A stretch of 7,444 bases of DNA from Promethearchaeota archaeon (GTDB taxonomy: Archaea > Asgardarchaeota > Lokiarchaeia > Sigynarchaeales > SOKP01). Location of the stretch: assembly GCA_016839845.1 (NCBI GenBank), contig JAEOTL010000253.1:1-7444 (forward strand). Direction: 5' to 3'. The translations under genes and the position numbers were made by a program. The notes under the pieces were generated by a model that worked only from the letters and a program-made list of their open reading frames with translations, was not told where the DNA came from and ran no database searches. Positions 6,132 to 7,444 of the stretch are shown piece by piece; position 1 is the stretch's first letter, and each line of letters opens with the position of its first letter.

Positions 6132-7444
6132 ATGTCTGATCTAGAACCAAAAGAATTGGTTAAGGCAAAGGAATTCATTGAAAATGGGAAATTGACTAAG
6201 GCTTCTCAAGTTTTAAAAGACTTTGGGGAAAAGAAAGATATTTCTCAATATGACCAAATATCCTATTATGTTCTTATGGGGTTTTTATCTGATAAATTGA
6301 AAGATAAAGAACAGTTATTAAATTACGCTGAGAAAGCCTATCAGACAAGTCAAGAACAGCAAGATTCCCTTCAATTAGTTGATGTTTTTATCGTAAAATC
6401 AATGGCAAATTTCTCGGTTTACAAATATGACGAAGCTCTCACATTATTGTTGCAATGTGAAAAAATCCTTAAGTCTCTTAACTTAGAGACGTCGAAAGAA
6501 CACACCAAAAGAAAAGCTGAGATTTCTTGTCGAAGAGCAAATATCTATTTTATGATGAGAGAATTCGATAAAGCTCTCGAGTATGCAGAACAATCTCTAC
6601 TGCTAAATACAAAGCTGGAGCATAAGTTGGGCATAGTTGAATCACTGGATATAATGAAAACCATATACTATTCACAAGGCGAGTTTGATAAATCACTAGA
6701 ATACCTAAATCGATGTATCCAGCATGCCAAAGAAATCGATTACAAAGCGCAAGTTCTAAACTGTTATATCAATTTTGGCCTTATTTATGCTTTTCGGGGT
6801 GAAATAGACCTTGCTATAGACTACTATGATAAAGCTTTAAGAATAGCTAGGGAAATCGATTACAAATTTGGAATTGCGGCATGCCTAAATAACCTTGGAG
6901 ATCTATATCGGAAACAAAGTTTATTTAATCTTGCTCAAGAAACCTTGGAGAAGAGTGTAAAAATCTTTAAGGAATTAGGTGTTTCAGGAGTAACGGCTAT
7001 AGATTGCTTATTTCATTTAGCTCTTGAAGAGGGTGACCTCAAGTTAGCGCAAAAATACCTAGAACAGTTGAAGGAAATTAAAGATAGGTCGAAATTTAGT
7101 AGTATGGCATATCGTGTTGATAAGGCAGTATTTTTAAAGACTAGCCCACGATCCATCAATCGAGGTAAAGCTGAGGAAATATTGAAGCAAATTGTTGACG
7201 GAGAAATTGTTGACTATGAAATAACACTAATTGCATTATTACATTTATGTGATTTACTCTTAAGTGAACTAAAGAATACTGGAGTTCTTGAAATAATTGA
7301 TGAGATTGACCCTTACCTTTTTAAAATACATGAACTCGCCGAAAAAAACCATTCTTACCCATTACTCGCAGAAGTATACATATTCCAGGCTAGACTTGCA
7401 TTAGTGACCTTTGAGTTAAAAGAAGCTCGAAAATTATTAACTAA
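6132..7444 (+). CDS. TPR-repeat protein, paralog of the 645-aa protein (3' end outside window)
   Basis: An open frame starts at the ATG at 6132 and runs to the window edge without a stop: 437 complete codons. Nearly all of the visible part is TPR helices, e.g. REFDKALEYAEQSL (143-156), QGEFDKSLEYLNRCI (182-196) and RGEIDLAIDYYDKALRIA (222-239). Its C-terminal part aligns with the 645-aa TPR protein at a steady offset of about 8 residues: ALLHLCD is 368-374 here and 376-382 there, and RLALVTFELKEARK (421-434) matches KLALIQMNLGDARK (429-442). By analogy about 200 more residues, including a longin/roadblock-like C-terminal domain, are expected beyond the edge; that part is not seen. No signal peptide or membrane segment is visible. 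The nearest in-frame upstream stop is TAA at 6072-6074, with no earlier ATG after it. The gene is divergent from the UroD-like gene. A protein-binding scaffold role is inferred; partners are unknown. Confidence 0.85.
   Translation, partial: MSDLEPKELVKAKEFIENGKLTKASQVLKDFGEKKDISQYDQISYYVLMGFLSDKLKDKEQLLNYAEKAYQTSQEQQDSLQLVDVFIVKSMANFSVYKYDEALTLLLQCEKILKSLNLETSKEHTKRKAEISCRRANIYFMMREFDKALEYAEQSLLLNTKLEHKLGIVESLDIMKTIYYSQGEFDKSLEYLNRCIQHAKEIDYKAQVLNCYINFGLIYAFRGEIDLAIDYYDKALRIAREIDYKFGIAACLNNLGDLYRKQSLFNLAQETLEKSVKIFKELGVSGVTAIDCLFHLALEEGDLKLAQKYLEQLKEIKDRSKFSSMAYRVDKAVFLKTSPRSINRGKAEEILKQIVDGEIVDYEITLIALLHLCDLLLSELKNTGVLEIIDEIDPYLFKIHELAEKNHSYPLLAEVYIFQARLALVTFELKEARKLLT

Noticed and set aside
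5962..6150. 62-codon - strand reading frame across the UroD-like/TPR divergent gap
   Set aside because: It overlaps the start codons and promoters of both flanking genes and has no domain-like features.

Overview
The window looks like a stretch of an AT-rich archaeal chromosome, most likely from an Asgard archaeon (Lokiarchaeia- or Heimdallarchaeia-like). This is inference. The arguments are: a TPR protein ending in a longin/roadblock-like domain of a kind I associate with Asgard genomes; archaeal-type TATA elements upstream of the genes; two genes that appear to be leaderless; and a UroD-like methyltransferase and a zinc-rich methyltransferase of types common in those genomes. No rRNA, tRNA, CRISPR array, transposase or insertion sequence was seen.

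There are five genes and their strands alternate strictly: + (197-1222), - (1374-3311), + (3517-4794), - (4809-5993), + (6132 to the window edge). No two neighbours can share an ordinary operon, so each gene probably has its own promoter. In order they are: a membrane-anchored, outward-facing molybdopterin oxidoreductase of the sulfite-oxidase/YedY class; a 645-residue TPR protein with a C-terminal longin/roadblock-like domain; a class I SAM methyltransferase with an unusual N-terminal domain of five CxxC pairs; a UroD/MtaA-like zinc methyltransferase; and the first 437 codons of a second TPR protein, which runs off the right edge and is clearly a paralog of the first.

The two TPR paralogs lie in opposite orientations on either side of the methyltransferase and UroD-like genes, whose 3' ends are only 14 bp apart. 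Both divergent intergenic regions (3312-3516 and 5994-6131) hold perfect palindromes with 8-bp arms, both with CAATA...TATTG half-sites, plus smaller dyads near the predicted transcription starts. One reading is that a shared DNA-binding regulator controls this cluster, with the TPR-longin proteins as scaffolds or sensors. That is a hypothesis. Nothing in the sequence proves the five genes form one system, and the molybdoenzyme may be unrelated.

No gene is supported in positions 1-196, which are AT-rich. No intergenic stretch exceeds about 205 bp.
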